Shown: piece after piece, positions 4,471 to 5,098 of the stretch
Numbering within the stretch: position 1 is the first letter of the stretch
How the letters are laid out: each line of letters starts with the position of its first letter
Assembly (NCBI GenBank): GCA_937895715.1
Contig: CALBLZ010000239.1
Location: 1-5,098, forward strand
Source: an uncultured Candidatus Berkelbacteria bacterium
Lineage (GTDB): Bacteria; Patescibacteriota; UBA1384; CAILIB01
Direction: 5' to 3'
DNA length: 5,098 bases
Notes under the pieces: generated by a model
What the model saw: the letters and a program-made list of their open reading frames with translations, nothing else
What the model was told of the DNA's origin: nothing
Database searches by the model: none
Position numbers and translations under genes: made by a program

Positions 4471-5058
4471 ATGAGCATTGTCGAAGTAGCCTCTGGGCTC
4501 ACCATCCTAGTTTGGGTGGCATTCTACGGTCTGTACTGCAGGGCTGTCCTTGCGGGAACAACTAAGCCAAGCCTCGCGTTTTGGCTAACGGTAGCGGTAA
4601 TCGATTGGGTAGCCTTTGGCTCCTCGATCGCGTCGCGCATCCCCCTTCTCACCCTCACCCAGATTGCTCTATGGACAGTTGGGTCGACTATTGTGGCAAT
4701 CGTCACCCTCACCAAACAAAAGGGTCGTGTAGTTTTCCAGCCGCTCGACCGCGTCTGCATGGCTCTCTCAGCGTGCGGGATTGCGCTCTGGCTCGCTGCC
4801 GGGTCTCCCCAGGCGGCAGTGGGCATTCAAGCGGTTACGATGACGATTAGCGGCATTCCCTACTTTGCCAACGCACTCGCCGCCAAAGAGAAGAGTCGGG
4901 ACATCTCGATAAGCCTCCTCGGCAGCGTGTGCAGCCTGTTCACCGTTCAAAACTGGCAGAGTTGGCCGGTGTACATTCTGCCGGTCGTCGGCATAGTGAT
5001 GGGAGGAACATCCCTAACCTGCTCCATTCTGGGGCATCGAAAGAAGCAAGCGCTCTAG
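4471..5058 (+). CDS. PQ-loop/SemiSWEET-like small membrane protein, function unknown
   Basis: This is a 195-residue integral membrane protein with about seven hydrophobic segments (roughly 5-27, 36-54, 63-80, 94-110, 113-136, 146-161 and 164-187) and a short basic C-terminus (HRKKQAL). Two regions look like repeats of a three-helix unit. In the first, YGLYCRAVLAGTTKPSLAFW (19-38) leads into VAVIDW; in the second, IPYFANALAAKEKS (129-142) leads into ISLLGSVCS and ends with QNWQSWPVYILP (160-171). This arrangement recalls the PQ-loop/MtN3 (SWEET) class, small-molecule transporters built from three-helix bundles, and uncharacterised Patescibacteria membrane proteins with a GxTKP...W segment. The Pro-Gln dipeptide itself is absent at the expected places, so transport is inferred only from the layout. 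It is divergent from mutY, and its TAG stop lies inside the following hairpin. Confidence 0.65.
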   Translation: MSIVEVASGLTILVWVAFYGLYCRAVLAGTTKPSLAFWLTVAVIDWVAFGSSIASRIPLLTLTQIALWTVGSTIVAIVTLTKQKGRVVFQPLDRVCMALSACGIALWLAAGSPQAAVGIQAVTMTISGIPYFANALAAKEKSRDISISLLGSVCSLFTVQNWQSWPVYILPVVGIVMGGTSLTCSILGHRKKQAL

Positions 5059-5076
5059 GAGAAATCCGGGGCGCTT
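5048..5076. terminator. Terminator-type hairpin overlapping the stop codon
   Basis: AAGCGC (5048-5053) pairs with GCGCTT (5071-5076). The stem continues through T-G, C-G and T-G pairs, a bulged A at 5057, and GGA/TCC, closed by a GAAA tetraloop (5061-5064). The TAG stop (5056-5058) is within the 5' arm. T-rich sequence follows on both strands (TTTCGCTATCTTT on plus, GCTTCTTTC on minus), so it may act in both directions. Confidence 0.65.
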
Positions 5077-5098
5077 TCGCTATCTTTGACGGCCTGGC

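Noticed and set aside
5055..5096. Minus-strand open stretch ending in ...SAPDFS and a TAG overlapping the stop of the PQ-loop-like gene, possibly the tail of another convergent gene.
   Set aside because: Only 14 codons are visible before the window edge, too few to distinguish from chance. The bidirectional T-rich hairpin is compatible with it but not proof.
1..5098. Search by eye for tRNA or rRNA genes, CRISPR arrays, transposase genes and long terminal repeats.
   Set aside because: None seen. The short inverted repeats are all explained as terminators, leader hairpins or the complementary pair reported above.

Overview
The window carries five complete protein genes, one further complete but apparently shortened gene, and the tail of a seventh gene at the left edge. 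Coding is dense, genes are short and their stop codons nearly abut. TGA ends at least two genes, so the ordinary bacterial code applies, not the TGA=Gly code of Absconditabacteria/Gracilibacteria. The best guess for the host is a bacterium of the Candidate Phyla Radiation (Patescibacteria). This rests on the MutY homologue, which lacks the iron-sulphur cluster and carries a KHYxKQSKFEGSxRQxRGK-type segment that I associate with that group, and on the small PQ-loop-like membrane protein with a TTKP motif. Both arguments come from memory of protein families, not from a search.

Layout, left to right. Positions 1-108 are the 3' end of an unidentified plus-strand gene. It converges on a minus-strand gene (111-881) for a shortened photolyase/cryptochrome-related (DPRP) protein. 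Back-to-back promoters at 892-957 separate that gene from a plus-strand FabZ-like hotdog protein (997-1671), which ends in a rho-independent terminator (1702-1736). The same hairpin holds the -35 box of the next gene, a UbiA-family membrane protein (1754-2620) that looks like a lycopene elongase with its catalytic Asp motifs replaced. A MobA-like nucleotidyltransferase (2655-3527) follows. It shares a strong hairpin (3542-3569) with the convergent mutY-like gene (3576-4382, minus). Interleaved divergent promoters (4389-4432) then lead to the PQ-loop-like membrane protein (4471-5058), whose stop codon lies inside a terminator-type hairpin.

How the genes relate: this is not one clear operon. 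Nearly every gene has its own promoter-like sequence, several of the extended -10 type (TGn before the -10). Photolyase-like and lycopene-elongase-like genes side by side resemble the light/carotenoid neighbourhoods of other bacteria. Here, however, the photolyase-like protein has lost the FAD-binding core and the elongase-like protein has lost most metal-binding residues, so a conventional pathway cannot be inferred. The recurring theme is family members with altered or missing catalytic parts: DPRP, UbiA, FabZ with a shortened active-site loop, and MutY without its cluster and with Asp changed to Glu. The most unusual nucleic-acid feature is an 11-base perfect complementarity between the ribosome-binding site of the hotdog gene and a site just after its stop codon.
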